NCBI RefSeq assembly: GCF_000970025.1
Contig: NZ_CP009528.1
Span: 4,265,168 to 4,329,167, forward strand
Source of the DNA: Methanosarcina barkeri MS
GTDB taxonomy: Archaea > Halobacteriota > Methanosarcinia > Methanosarcinales > Methanosarcinaceae
Direction: 5' to 3'
Length of the DNA: 64,000 bases
Positions 1 through 8,711 of the stretch are shown one piece after another (the first letter of the stretch is position 1; every line of letters begins with the position of its first letter). The position numbers and the translations under genes were made by a program. The notes beneath the pieces are model-generated. The model saw only the letters and a list, made by a program, of their open reading frames with translations. It searched no databases and had not been told where the DNA came from.

Positions 1-402
1 AAGTAAAGTGAAAAAGTGGAGAACCTAGCTACCATAAAAGGATGAACAACGAGATCGAAATTTATGACCCTATTTATTAAAAATATGGTAAAAAAATATT
101 CTTGACAAATAGCTTTTATAAGTTGTTAACTAAAAAAAATGCCCGTACTCTAATGTAATCAAAGGAGCCTGAGAATTATTTTTAGTACCCTGGTTTCTAT
201 CTCCGCTTGGACGAGGTGGAAAGGGAGATTCGAATTTATTTTTGAGTTCCCAGGCAAAACCTAAGATTTTAACTGTGTTTCAAAACTCTGGATTTTCTAT
301 TCCGGGGCGTGAAACCTTTTGGATTTAAAAGGTCTGAACACTAATATTGTCAAGTAGGCAATAAAATTCTAATAAAAATAAATCAAGACAACTTAAAAAG
401 GT
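1..402 (+). promoter_or_regulatory. Promoter and long leader of mtaA
   Basis: No gene is visible here. A TATA-like box (CTTTTATAAG) lies at about 113-122, so transcription would start near 145 and give a leader of roughly 250 nt. The leader can fold: a perfect 7-bp stem (ACCTTTT at 314-320, AAAAGGT at 327-333) has a 6-nt loop. The motif TTTCAAAACTCTGGAT near 278-293 recurs upstream of the second CobW-type gene (about 5878). Long leaders fit what is reported for methanol methyltransferase genes in Methanosarcina. The promoter position is inferred from sequence only. Confidence 0.5.
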
Positions 403-1428
403 ATGACTATGAGCGAATTTACACTTAAAACGAGACTCTTAGCTGCCCTTGAAGGCAAGCCCGTTGACAAAGTACCTGTCTGCTCCGTAACCCAGACCGG
501 GATTGTAGAACTTATGGACAAAGTTGGAGCTGCCTGGCCTGAAGCTCACACTAATCCAGAACTTATGGCAAAACTAGCAATTGCTAACTATGAACTTAGT
601 GGACTTGAAGCTGTGAGGCTCCCCTACTGTCTTACCGTTCTTGGTGAAGCAATGGGCTGTGAAATCAACATGGGTACCAAAAACAGGCAGCCGTCTGTCA
701 CAGCTAGCCCCTACCCCAAAAACCTCGATGGTGCAGCCGTCCCTGCAGATCTCCTGCAGAGAAACAGAATTCCAGCCGTACTCGAAGCAATTAAAATTGT
801 CAGGGAAAAAGTAGGACCTGACGTGCCAATTATAGGAGGTATGGAAGGCCCGGTTACACTAGCTTCCGACCTGATAAGTGTAAAATCCTTCATGAAATGG
901 TCCATTAAAAAAACTGACCTCTTCGAGCAGGCTCTTGATATCTCCACAGAAGCTGCAATCGCCTATGCAAACGCAATGGTCGAAGCTGGCGCAGATGTTA
1001 TCGCTATTGCAGACCCTGTCGCCTCTCCTGACCTCATGAGCCCTGACACATTTAGACAGTTCCTTCAGTCAAGGTTACAGAAGTTTTCCGCTAGCGTTAA
1101 CTCCGTGACTGTACTCCACATCTGTGGTAAGGTTAACGCGATCCTCAGCGACATGGCAGACTGCGGTTTTGAAGGACTCAGCGTAGAAGAAAAGATCGGT
1201 AACGCAGCTGAAGGAAAGAAAGTCATTGGAGACAGAGCAAGATTAGTAGGAAATATTTCCAGTCCTTTTACCCTACTGCCTGGACCTATTGACAAGATAA
1301 AAGCTGAAGCAAAAGTAGCTCTTGAAGGCGGCATAGATGTGCTTGCACCTGGCTGTGGGATTGCACCCATGACTCCTCTCGAAAACGTCAAAGCCCTGGT
1401 TGCAGCAAGAGACGAGTACTACGCCTGA
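403..1428 (+). CDS. mtaA: Methylcobamide:CoM methyltransferase MtaA (methanol-specific)
   Basis: Transfers the methyl group from the methylated corrinoid protein MtaC to coenzyme M, giving methyl-CoM for methanogenesis; cytoplasmic zinc enzyme. The 341-residue product has the uroporphyrinogen-decarboxylase-like TIM-barrel fold of the MtaA/MtbA family. The expected zinc ligands are visible as an HxC pair in VLHICGK (around residue 240) and a C-terminal Cys in APGCGIAP (around residue 317). Assignment to MtaA rather than the methylamine enzyme MtbA rests on overall similarity and on mtaC-mtaB lying 8.5 kb downstream. Two ATGs occur, at 403 and 409; AAGGT at 398-402 is better spaced for the second, giving an MSEFTLKTR start. 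A T-rich tract follows the stop. It has its own promoter region and is separated from the next gene by 290 bp. Confidence 0.93.
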   Translation: MTMSEFTLKTRLLAALEGKPVDKVPVCSVTQTGIVELMDKVGAAWPEAHTNPELMAKLAIANYELSGLEAVRLPYCLTVLGEAMGCEINMGTKNRQPSVTASPYPKNLDGAAVPADLLQRNRIPAVLEAIKIVREKVGPDVPIIGGMEGPVTLASDLISVKSFMKWSIKKTDLFEQALDISTEAAIAYANAMVEAGADVIAIADPVASPDLMSPDTFRQFLQSRLQKFSASVNSVTVLHICGKVNAILSDMADCGFEGLSVEEKIGNAAEGKKVIGDRARLVGNISSPFTLLPGPIDKIKAEAKVALEGGIDVLAPGCGIAPMTPLENVKALVAARDEYYA

Positions 1429-1437
1429 AAAGGCACA

Positions 1438-1457
1438 AAAATTTTTTTATTTTTTAA
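1438..1457 (+). terminator. T-rich terminator after mtaA
   Basis: A run of mostly T begins about 10 bp after the mtaA stop codon. Archaeal RNA polymerase typically terminates at such tracts without a hairpin. Prediction from base composition only. Confidence 0.4.
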
Positions 1458-1721
1458 GGACACATTCCAGAGTTCTAAGATTTTAGAATAGCTGGAACTG
1501 TGTTCTACGTTATATTTTTTTAGTTTTGGCAGAGGAGTGAAAGCTCTAGAGCTAGACTCTGATAGGCTATGACCTGAGGAAAGCCGTTCAGAACAAACAA
1601 TTCAGTTAAATAGCTTTAGATCTAATTCAACATAATACTTATTTAAATATATTAAACTAAGAATATGTCTAAAACGTACTGGCTAACAAATCTTAAACTT
1701 TTTTTTGGAGGAGGTTAAGAT

Positions 1722-3341
1722 ATGAGAATAGGAGTTGCAATTGACCTCGGAACCAGCGGTTTTAGGGCCCAGAAAATTGACCTGGAAACCGGTGAGATTA
1801 AGAAAACCGTCATAACACTGAGAAATCCCCTGCCCGGAGCAAACGTAATGGATCATCTTGATTTTGCAATCCACTACGGACTTGACAAGGCCCACGGGCT
1901 CTCGGCAACCGCAGTAAAAAACATTCTTGCTGAACTTGGAGTAAACCTGGCAGAAATGGAAAAATTTGCAATTTGCGGAAACCCAATTCAGCTTTCTATA
2001 TTCCAGGGTATTCCAATTGAAGACCTGGCATACGCCGGAGAACGTAAAAAGCAAAAATATCACATAGAAGAGCAAAACAGGGATGCTCGTATAATACCCC
2101 TGGCCGAAATAGAGGGATTTGAAGAAGCTACAAATTGCAAACTATTTGTGCCTCCGGCAATTAAACACGAAGTTGGAGCCGATGCTCTTGCTCTTATTGT
2201 AAAGGCTGGCATGATTGAGAGTAATGACATAGCGATTGCAACGGACTACGGAACAAATGCCGAAATGGCTCTTAAAGCAAACGGCGTTATATATACAGGT
2301 TCAGCTGCTGCAGGTCCTGCCCTTGAAGGTCAGGAGATAGAATGCGGGTCCATTGCTTCCCCTCACACAATTTGTGACGTGGAGTTTGAGGGAAATAATC
2401 TACGCTGCTATGTACTCGATCGGGATATGAATACCATCAAGGGAGACCTTGTAAATCCTAAAACCGGGGAGGTAGTGGAAAAGGGAGAGCTCACTGCAAA
2501 AGGCATCACAGGCACTGGAGTTATTGCCCTTATAGAGACAGCTATGAGAAATAAACTAATTGTGCTGCCAAAGATTCAGACCCCGGATGGCATTCTTCAT
2601 CTTCAGGATGGGGTCATATTTACCAATAAAGATCTTATTGAAGCAGGGAGAGCCATAGGAGCACTACGGGCCGGGCATATTACTCTCTGTGCAGCTGCAG
2701 GCATAGACATGGAAGAACTACAGACAGCCCACATGTCAGGCGCTGCAGGCACTTATATGGACGCGGCAAAAGCCCATAAGGTGGGAATGATCCCTTACAA
2801 CGCGAATTATGTTTCCCAGATTGGAAATACCTCCCTGACCGTTGCCAGAGAAATTCTGCTCTCTGAAGACAGGCTCTGGGAACTGCAGACAATTGCAAAG
2901 GAAATAGTGGGCACCCATGTAATGTTTGCAACCTCCGATGCATTTAAGGAGGCTTATATGCTGGAGCTTGCTTACTGGAACGAGGGCATGGCTTTTAAGA
3001 TGCTTCAAAAGTTCCTGAAAAAGAAAAAACTGCCCATGATTGGTGAGCCTTCCTCTATTCTTAAAATTGACCGTCAGGTTGAAAGGGATATTCCTGAACT
3101 TGGAGAAGAAGGACTGGAAGTACTGGAAAAGGTCGGGACTTACCTTACCATGGTAATCGAGGGGTGTGAAGGCTGTCATAAGTGCGTAAAGGTCTGTCCT
3201 AACGGAGCCCTGAGAATGGAAGAAAACGGAGTTGTAAAAATAAGAACTGACCTCTGTGATGGTGCAAATTGCCAGCGCTGTCTGCACGCCTGCCCTGATG
3301 ACAGATTTAAATGGGAAAATCTGACAGTCGCAGGAAAGTAA
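1722..3341 (+). CDS. RamA-family corrinoid-activating Fe-S protein
   Basis: Probably carries out ATP-dependent reduction of inactive Co(II) corrinoid to Co(I), reactivating methyltransferase corrinoid proteins, as shown for RamA of the methylamine pathways. The 539-residue protein begins with an ASKHA-like phosphate loop (AIDLGTSGFR) and has the DUF4445-type activator body. It ends in a ferredoxin-like region: the first cluster motif is CEGCHKCVKVCP (Cys 482, 485, 488, 492), the second CDGANCQRCLHACP. The second has CX4CX2CX3C spacing instead of the usual CX2CX2CX3C. A strong GGAGGAGG site precedes the ATG, and a TATA-like TTTAAATATA sits near 1642. Its position between mtaA and a CobW-type GTPase suggests it serves MtaC rather than the methylamine corrinoid proteins; that specificity is inference. 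Confidence 0.85.
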   Translation: MRIGVAIDLGTSGFRAQKIDLETGEIKKTVITLRNPLPGANVMDHLDFAIHYGLDKAHGLSATAVKNILAELGVNLAEMEKFAICGNPIQLSIFQGIPIEDLAYAGERKKQKYHIEEQNRDARIIPLAEIEGFEEATNCKLFVPPAIKHEVGADALALIVKAGMIESNDIAIATDYGTNAEMALKANGVIYTGSAAAGPALEGQEIECGSIASPHTICDVEFEGNNLRCYVLDRDMNTIKGDLVNPKTGEVVEKGELTAKGITGTGVIALIETAMRNKLIVLPKIQTPDGILHLQDGVIFTNKDLIEAGRAIGALRAGHITLCAAAGIDMEELQTAHMSGAAGTYMDAAKAHKVGMIPYNANYVSQIGNTSLTVAREILLSEDRLWELQTIAKEIVGTHVMFATSDAFKEAYMLELAYWNEGMAFKMLQKFLKKKKLPMIGEPSSILKIDRQVERDIPELGEEGLEVLEKVGTYLTMVIEGCEGCHKCVKVCPNGALRMEENGVVKIRTDLCDGANCQRCLHACPDDRFKWENLTVAGK

Positions 3342-3423
3342 AAAAGGGTAAGCTTATTGAGATTAAAGACGAATAAAGAAAAAAATAAACAATAAGCAAG
3401 AAGATACGAAGGGAGGAAAAAAC

Positions 3424-4602
3424 GTGCAGGTCATTGTAGTGGGGGGATTTCTGGGAAGCGGAAAAACCACCACTATTATCAATATGGGCAAATACCTGGC
3501 AGAGAAAGGGAAAAAAGTTGCCATTATAGTGAACGAGATCGGGGAAGTCGGAATTGATGGGGATGTGATAAAAAAGTTCGGGTTCGATACGAAAGAGATC
3601 ACAAATGGATGCATCTGCTGTTCTCTGAAAGTAGGACTAAGGGTAACAGTTACTTATCTTGCAAATGAATACAAGCCTGACATCCTTATGATCGAACCAA
3701 CAGGCATCGCCTTCCCGAATATAATAAAGAAAGAAATTGAACTTATGAATCTTGGCGAGCAGGTAAAAATCGCCCCTCTTGTGACCCTGATTGACGGCAG
3801 CCGTTTCAAGTACCTGATGAAAGAAGTAAAAGAATTTGCTATGAGGCAGATTATTGATGCGGAAATTCTCGGGATAAATAAGATAGACCTGATAGAACCT
3901 ATTCGAATTCCAATCCTTGAAGCCTCGGTCCAGCAACTGAATCCGAAATCCAGAGTAGTCCTGCTTTCAGGAAAAGACACAGGTGAAAGCTTTGAGAATT
4001 TTATGCGATTAGTGCTTCCTGATCTTGAAGAACTATCCAAAGAAGCCCCGACCGAGATAACAGAAGAAATAAAACCTTCTAAAGCTGCACCTTCTGCACC
4101 GCAGGAGACCGAAAATTCAATTGAAGCCTCAAAAGTAGGCAGTTATTCTGTAGAGTTTGCGGTTGAAAATGGAAGCCTGAGTACTGAGGTTGCCAGGGAA
4201 TTAACAACCGAACTGATGAACACAATAAAAGCAAAGGTGCTGCAACTAAATCCCGAGTTTATAGGGCACATCAAGCTTTTCCTGGACAATGGATCAGAAA
4301 CCGTGAAACAGAACATTACAATATATTATGAAGAGCCCCAGGAAGATGTGATCAAATCAAAGGAAGGAGCTACCCCTACCCTCAAGATACTTTCAGCGGT
4401 CTCAAACGTTGACGAGGAAGCTGTTAAAGCTGCTGTAAATAATTCGGTACATGAGGTATTTGAGAGAAAGCAAATAAAAGTAAACAAAATCGAGCATGAA
4501 CATGAACACCATGAACATGAACACCATGAACATGAACACCATGAACATGAACACCATGAAAAGCATAAGCATGGTGATCAGGAAGAAGAAATTAGTGAGT
4601 AA
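3424..4602 (+). CDS. CobW/CobW-like G3E GTPase with His-rich tail
   Basis: A 392-residue G3E-family P-loop GTPase, the family of HypB, UreG and CobW that delivers metals or cofactors to enzymes. Visible motifs: P-loop GGFLGSGKTT at residues 6-15, the metal-binding CICCSLK near residue 66, EPTG Walker B region, and NKID for guanine specificity. After the G domain come a Glu/Pro/Ala-rich linker and a C-terminal domain. The protein ends in a metal-binding-like tail of repeated His-Glu-His residues (about 359-386), encoded by a perfect 15-bp tandem repeat. It starts with GTG, preceded by GGGAGG. It lies 82 bp after the RamA-like gene and probably shares its transcript. A role in cobalt or corrinoid supply to MtaC is plausible; zinc or nickel cannot be excluded. 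Confidence 0.82.
   Translation: MQVIVVGGFLGSGKTTTIINMGKYLAEKGKKVAIIVNEIGEVGIDGDVIKKFGFDTKEITNGCICCSLKVGLRVTVTYLANEYKPDILMIEPTGIAFPNIIKKEIELMNLGEQVKIAPLVTLIDGSRFKYLMKEVKEFAMRQIIDAEILGINKIDLIEPIRIPILEASVQQLNPKSRVVLLSGKDTGESFENFMRLVLPDLEELSKEAPTEITEEIKPSKAAPSAPQETENSIEASKVGSYSVEFAVENGSLSTEVARELTTELMNTIKAKVLQLNPEFIGHIKLFLDNGSETVKQNITIYYEEPQEDVIKSKEGATPTLKILSAVSNVDEEAVKAAVNNSVHEVFERKQIKVNKIEHEHEHHEHEHHEHEHHEHEHHEKHKHGDQEEEISE
4501..4560 (+). repeat. Four perfect 15-bp repeats encoding the His-rich tail
   Basis: The unit CATGAACACCATGAA occurs four times without a mismatch, in frame, adding a five-residue His/Glu repeat per copy. Perfect identity at third positions points to recent expansion by slippage, so tail length may vary between strains. 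Confidence 0.9.
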
Positions 4603-4663
4603 AAGAAATTTTTCCTCACATTTTTTAATTGATCTCCGGTTTTAACTGATCTTTGTAGTTCAT

Positions 4664-5452
4664 TTAACCTTCATCGTTATAATTAATCTTCGTGGAACGG
4701 TCTATATAATACTGAGCCAGTTCATTTCCCCACTCCAGGGCACTTGGAGTAAAACTCGTGATCTTCTTGTGATCGAATTCTCCTTCTTTTCCGAAAAGTT
4801 TCAGCATAAAGAAATTATCTGTAACCATGAAGGAAGAGGGCCTTATTTTACCGGAGTATATATAAAGCGATACTTTATTTTTAAGCAACACATTATATTC
4901 TTCTGTAAAGTCATTTTTAAATCTGTTATACACTTTTTCATCGAGCATAAGGTGTACTTCGGCCCCATTTTCCGCACAGGCAGCATGGATCGACGGGCAA
5001 TCAGGACAGAAATAAGAGTAAAAGGATTTTATAGTTTTTGAACCATTTAGTTTGTCACGCAAATACTGTGGAAATTCGAAAAGGTGGTCAAGATCAGGCT
5101 CGTCCAAGTTACATTTTTCCAGCATATCAATTTTCTGAATCAGGTTTTCGGGAATAGGAGACCTGTCATGCTTTGACCAGTAGTCCTTGTTTCCATCAAA
5201 AACGTCAAGAACAGCTTTAAGAGGGAGCATTTTCTCAACGATTACTGACCCTATATCCGAAAGTTGGTAGATACTTCCCTTCTGCACTATCATATCCATA
5301 TCTTTCAGTTTTTTAATTTGAGGCATTAGAGCACAGGAGTTTACATGAAGAACTTCTTTTATCTCGTTAATATCCATCGGCCCGTTAGCTAACTGAACAA
5401 GAAGATTTTTTCTTTTTTCAGAGAAAAAAATCAGGTCTATAAGTGAACTCAT
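4664..5452 (-). CDS. Msr-type methanogenesis regulator (HTH + FilR1 domain)
   Basis: Transcriptional regulator of the Methanosarcina Msr family, which controls methanol methyltransferase operons. An N-terminal winged helix (about residues 5-80 from the chosen start) contains the phrase SEKRKNLL, shared with the two other paralogues here (near 18.9 and 21.4 kb). The middle and C-terminal part matches the methanogenesis regulatory FilR1-type domain and ends in the conserved SALEWG, seen as SALLWG and SALRWG in the paralogues. The reading frame is open to 5497, but the ATG at 5452 is chosen because it gives MSSLIDLIFFSEKRK, aligning with the MDSSLIDL starts of the paralogues, and GGAAG lies 12 nt upstream. 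It converges on the CobW-type gene, with only 61 bp between. Which operon it controls cannot be read from sequence. Confidence 0.82.
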   Translation of the reverse strand: MSSLIDLIFFSEKRKNLLVQLANGPMDINEIKEVLHVNSCALMPQIKKLKDMDMIVQKGSIYQLSDIGSVIVEKMLPLKAVLDVFDGNKDYWSKHDRSPIPENLIQKIDMLEKCNLDEPDLDHLFEFPQYLRDKLNGSKTIKSFYSYFCPDCPSIHAACAENGAEVHLMLDEKVYNRFKNDFTEEYNVLLKNKVSLYIYSGKIRPSSFMVTDNFFMLKLFGKEGEFDHKKITSFTPSALEWGNELAQYYIDRSTKINYNDEG

Positions 5453-5497
5453 GTTTATCAGCTTCCAATTACTCATATATTGTCTAAGCCGAAACAA

Positions 5498-6307
5498 ATT
5501 CGCCAGAATTTGCCCTAAAACCCACCACGATCATGGAGGCAACATAGTTTCAGCCTTTAGTCAAGATGATAAAGTAAAAAGTGTTTCATATCAATGATAC
5601 TTATCACGTTAATCAATATTAGAAGCAATGAAAATTTTATTCTTGCTTATTCGGAATCCTGCTCAGGGACATATTATCCGTGTATCAATTGATAAAACTC
5701 TCTCATCTTAAAAACGGGAAATAATTTTCAACCAGAACTAAATTAATATTGTGAGGATTGTATTTAATTTTTGATAATATATAATGTATATTGCGGAGAT
5801 CATATTTAAAGTATATTGAAAAGAAAGCTCTTTTACTGACGAATATTAATGCCATGGACTGTAAGCAGGATCGAGTTTTTCAAAACTCTGGATACTAAGG
5901 ACTCTGGATTTCTATAATTAAATATGCAGTCAAGCCTTCAAATTTTCAATACCCTTCAATATTTAATGACTTCTATTTTTCTAGCCGGTAGAATTTTGTT
6001 ATCCCCTTGCAATATTGAAAACGTAATGTGTTGGAAAATTCAGACCAGTATGAAATTTCAGGAAAAGCTTATTTTTAAAAGGGGAAAATATTGAACCTCA
6101 ATAAAAAAACAGTGTCGGTTAAGCTATATACAATTAAGAGAATCTTTAATTATAGAGTCAAAAGGAATAACGACCTCTGGAGATAACCCCGAAAAAACGT
6201 TTTTAAATGATGGTGGCAGTGTCTCTCCATTTTAGACACCCTATAAGATATTGCCACTACCAGAGGGTTATTCGGACTCTTGCTTAACTTATGGAAGGTG
6301 TAAAGGC
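5498..6307. promoter_or_regulatory. Intergenic region upstream of the Msr gene and of the second CobW copy
   Basis: About 800 bp with no convincing gene. It should hold divergent promoters. AT-rich TATA-like stretches occur near 5775-5790. CAAAACTCTGGAT at about 5881-5893, followed by ACTCTGGATTTCTATA (5910-5925), repeats a motif from the mtaA leader. The second CobW gene has GGAAGGTG about 8 nt before its ATG at 6308. Confidence 0.4.
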
Positions 6308-6979
6308 ATGAAATGTATGTTAATCGGAGGATTCTCGGAAAGCGGGAAAACCACACTGATAAGAAAACTTGTTGAACATTTGGGAAAACAGGGACAGAAA
6401 GTGGCAGTTATCGCTGACGAGATAGGAGAAACAGGGATCAATGGAGACACGATCTCGGAAGGGGAAGTTGAAACCAGGGAAATTACAAGTGACTGTGTCT
6501 ACTGTCCCCTGAAAATCAACATGGAATACACCTTGAGAAATCTCATTGCATCTTACAACCCAGACACTATTATAATAGAACCCACAGGAATAACTCCCCC
6601 TGGACAAATAAAAAGAAATATTGAGAATATGGGAATCCCGGGAATAACTTTTGCCCCGATAGTGAATCTTGTGGATGCCAGCCGCCTGAGTCAGAAGACG
6701 GGCGAGCTGCAGAATTTCATGATAAATCAGATAGGTGAGGCTGAGATCCTGGGCATCAATAAAGTAGAACTTATAAATAATCGTGAAGAACTCCTGGAAA
6801 TCTGCCTTTTCCTGCGCAAATTAAACCCCAGAGCAAGAATGATTCATTTTTCGGCCCAGCAGGGAGGAGAAAATTTAGACAAATTGATCGAACTGTTGGA
6901 AAAGACCAGTAGGAGAGGAGTAACCCTGAGCAGAGAAAACTCGATTCAAATTTCTGGAGTTTCGGCCTATTCGTCCTAA
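6308..6979 (+). CDS. Truncated CobW-type GTPase paralogue (G domain only)
   Basis: Paralogue of the GTPase at 3424, cut off after the G domain. The ATG at 6308 is chosen over the longer open frame from 6251 because MKCMLIGGFSESGKTT aligns with the paralogue's start and GGAAGGTG precedes it. The P-loop is intact, but two other motifs are altered: the metal site reads CVYC where the paralogue has CICC, and the base-recognition motif reads NKVE instead of NKID. The TAA at 6977 falls at the domain boundary, and DNA after it still encodes recognisable pieces of the missing C-terminal domain interrupted by stops (next entry). It may be a decaying duplicate or a shortened functional G domain; altered motifs favour decay. 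Confidence 0.7.
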   Translation: MKCMLIGGFSESGKTTLIRKLVEHLGKQGQKVAVIADEIGETGINGDTISEGEVETREITSDCVYCPLKINMEYTLRNLIASYNPDTIIIEPTGITPPGQIKRNIENMGIPGITFAPIVNLVDASRLSQKTGELQNFMINQIGEAEILGINKVELINNREELLEICLFLRKLNPRARMIHFSAQQGGENLDKLIELLEKTSRRGVTLSRENSIQISGVSAYSS

Positions 6980-7615
6980 TTTGAAATCGCTTCACAGGAG
7001 ATCTCCATCGAAACAGTGATTTCTGTTTCCGAGTAGATTCTGGAAAGCATAAAAACTAACATGATATTCTTTGAATAACATGCACAAATAATGAAAATGC
7101 TTGCAGATGGCAGCATTTTCATGCTAAATAAGGCAGAAGAGCTAAACCCTGAATACATAGATCACCCAACCACATAAACCACTCAATCACATAAACCACT
7201 CAATCACATAAACCACCCAACCACATAAACCACTCAATCACATAAACCACCCAACCACATAAACCACTTAATCACATAAACCACCCAACTACATAAACCA
7301 CCCAACTACATAAACCACCCAACTACATAAACCACCCAACTACATAAACCACATTAAGCTTTCTTTCAGGCGTCAGGAAAATCCGATAAAGAGAAGTGTA
7401 ACTTCTGCGCATAAAATCCCTAAAATGGAAGCCTTAAAAAAGGAAAATCTCAATCAAGAGTAAAGGTACTTTCTGCGGTAACGTCCGTGTCCAGAGATGA
7501 ACTTATTAAAGTTGTGGATAACAATAAGCAGATGTCTGAAAGAAAAGCAGCTTTCCTTCAAAAAGTGGAAAGAAAAAACCAGGTTATAGCAGGCAATGAT
7601 CATTTTTTAAGCTGA
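6980..7615 (+). pseudogene. Decayed C-terminal domain of the second CobW copy
   Basis: Translated in the plus frames, this stretch still resembles the C-terminal half of the intact GTPase. FEIAS...ISIETVISVSE, a stop, then ILESIKTN follows directly after the TAA; LNKAEELNPEYIDH near 7119-7163 matches LQLNPEFIGH; VKVLSAVTSVSRDELIKVV near 7466-7520 matches LKILSAVSNVDEEAVKAA; and MSERKAAFLQKVERKNQ matches FERKQIKVNKIE. In-frame stops, frameshifts and a 17-bp minisatellite break it. The His-rich tail of the intact copy is absent. Confidence 0.72.
7171..7352. repeat. 17-bp minisatellite, about 10.7 copies
   Basis: Tandem units of CACATAAACCACCCAAC with variants CTCAAT, CTTAAT and an initial T for C. 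It sits inside the decayed CobW C-terminal domain, immediately after codons matching LNPEYIDH. The last four copies are nearly identical, consistent with recent local expansion. There are no spacers, so it is not CRISPR. Confidence 0.92.
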
Positions 7616-8156
7616 AAAACTTTGGGCGGAAGAATATTTTTGGTTCAGGAAAGTAATTACCGGGTACAGTAGTTCCGATTTACTGTAGTTCCGAATGGCC
7701 GCTCTAATTCATTAACAATTTTTCATTAAATTTCTCTAAATTGATTTTTTTAATTGCTGGCAATTGATTTCATTTTCCACTGGTTGGTATTTGAACTTAT
7801 CGATCACATCGAAATCAATATCTACAGACAGAGTTTACATAAGAGGAATATTTACATTTTGGCCTTCCTTTATTATTTGGTTGGTGTTCTTTTTTGAATA
7901 TTCTTTGTGATATTTCTGACCTTTGACTATGCAATTCGGTTGTTACAGCAGACCTATTTTAACACATGAAAAAGAAATAATTATTAAACTGGAAACGTGA
8001 TCATGAAAACATCACCTGCGTACTGGTAGGCAACCAATTTTGCTATTTATATAATATTTGCGTTAGATTGTTTGTCCTATACAAACCACTAATTTTTAAG
8101 CATTTTGTGATTTAAACCGACAATAGCTTCAATAGAACATCTAAGATATATGTTGT
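7616..8156 (+). promoter_or_regulatory. Region upstream of the TBP gene
   Basis: About 540 bp, AT-rich, with no supported gene. A good TATA-like box (TTTATATAAT) lies near 8044-8053, roughly 105 bp before the TBP start codon, and would give a leader of about 80 nt. No clear ribosome binding site precedes the ATG at 8157. Confidence 0.4.
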
Positions 8157-8711
8157 ATGGAGTATACAATAACTATAGAGAATGTGGTGGCATCCACCAC
8201 CCTGGCGGAAGATTTCGACCTGCTGAAGATAGAGGCCGGACTGGAAGGAGCAGAATATAACAAAGCTAAGTTCCCTGGTCTGGTCTACAGAATTGAGAAT
8301 CCAAAAGCTGCTTTTCTGATTTTCACTTCAGGAAAAGTGGTATGTACCGGAGCTAAGACCGTCAAAAACGCTAAGATGGCCATAATCAATCTGGCTAACA
8401 CGCTCCAGTCCATTGGATGCGAGAAAATAAATTTAGAACCTGAGGTTCATATTCAGAACATTGTTGCCACCGCTGATTTGAAAACAAACCTGAACCTGAA
8501 TACCATTGTTATAGCCTTTGGTATGGAGAACGTAGAGTATGAGCCAGAGGTATTTCCTGGGCTTGTTTACAGACTTGAGTCGCCCAAGGTAGTAGTGCTC
8601 ATATTCAGCTCTGGCAAACTGGTGATCACAGGCGGCAAATCTCCTGAGGATTGTGAGGAGGGCCTGCAGGTTATAAAGACAGAGTTTGATAACTTAGGCC
8701 TTCTTTATTGA
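8157..8711 (+). CDS. tbp: TATA-box binding protein (TBP) paralogue
   Basis: General transcription factor that binds the promoter TATA box and recruits TFB and RNA polymerase. The 184 residues form the two imperfect TBP repeats: repeat 1 includes [18 protein letters not shown] and [10 protein letters not shown], repeat 2 includes [18 protein letters not shown] and [10 protein letters not shown]. Both keep the FPGL and SGK signatures that contact DNA, and the length is normal for archaeal TBP. Methanosarcina species carry several TBPs, and the accessory ones are dispensable under some conditions. This copy lies between methanol genes, so it may be an accessory TBP tuned to methyltransferase promoters; that is inference. 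No acidic C-terminal tail is seen. Confidence 0.93.
   Translation: MEYTITIENVVASTTLAEDFDLLKIEAGLEGAEYNKAKFPGLVYRIENPKAAFLIFTSGKVVCTGAKTVKNAKMAIINLANTLQSIGCEKINLEPEVHIQNIVATADLKTNLNLNTIVIAFGMENVEYEPEVFPGLVYRLESPKVVVLIFSSGKLVITGGKSPEDCEEGLQVIKTEFDNLGLLY

Noticed and set aside
4664-5452. Possible amber (pyrrolysine) read-through in methyltransferase genes
   Set aside because: The mta genes here have no in-frame TAG; pyrrolysine is expected in methylamine methyltransferases, which are absent.
7171-7352. Possible CRISPR array
   Set aside because: Contiguous 17-bp tandem units with no spacers and no cas genes in the window.
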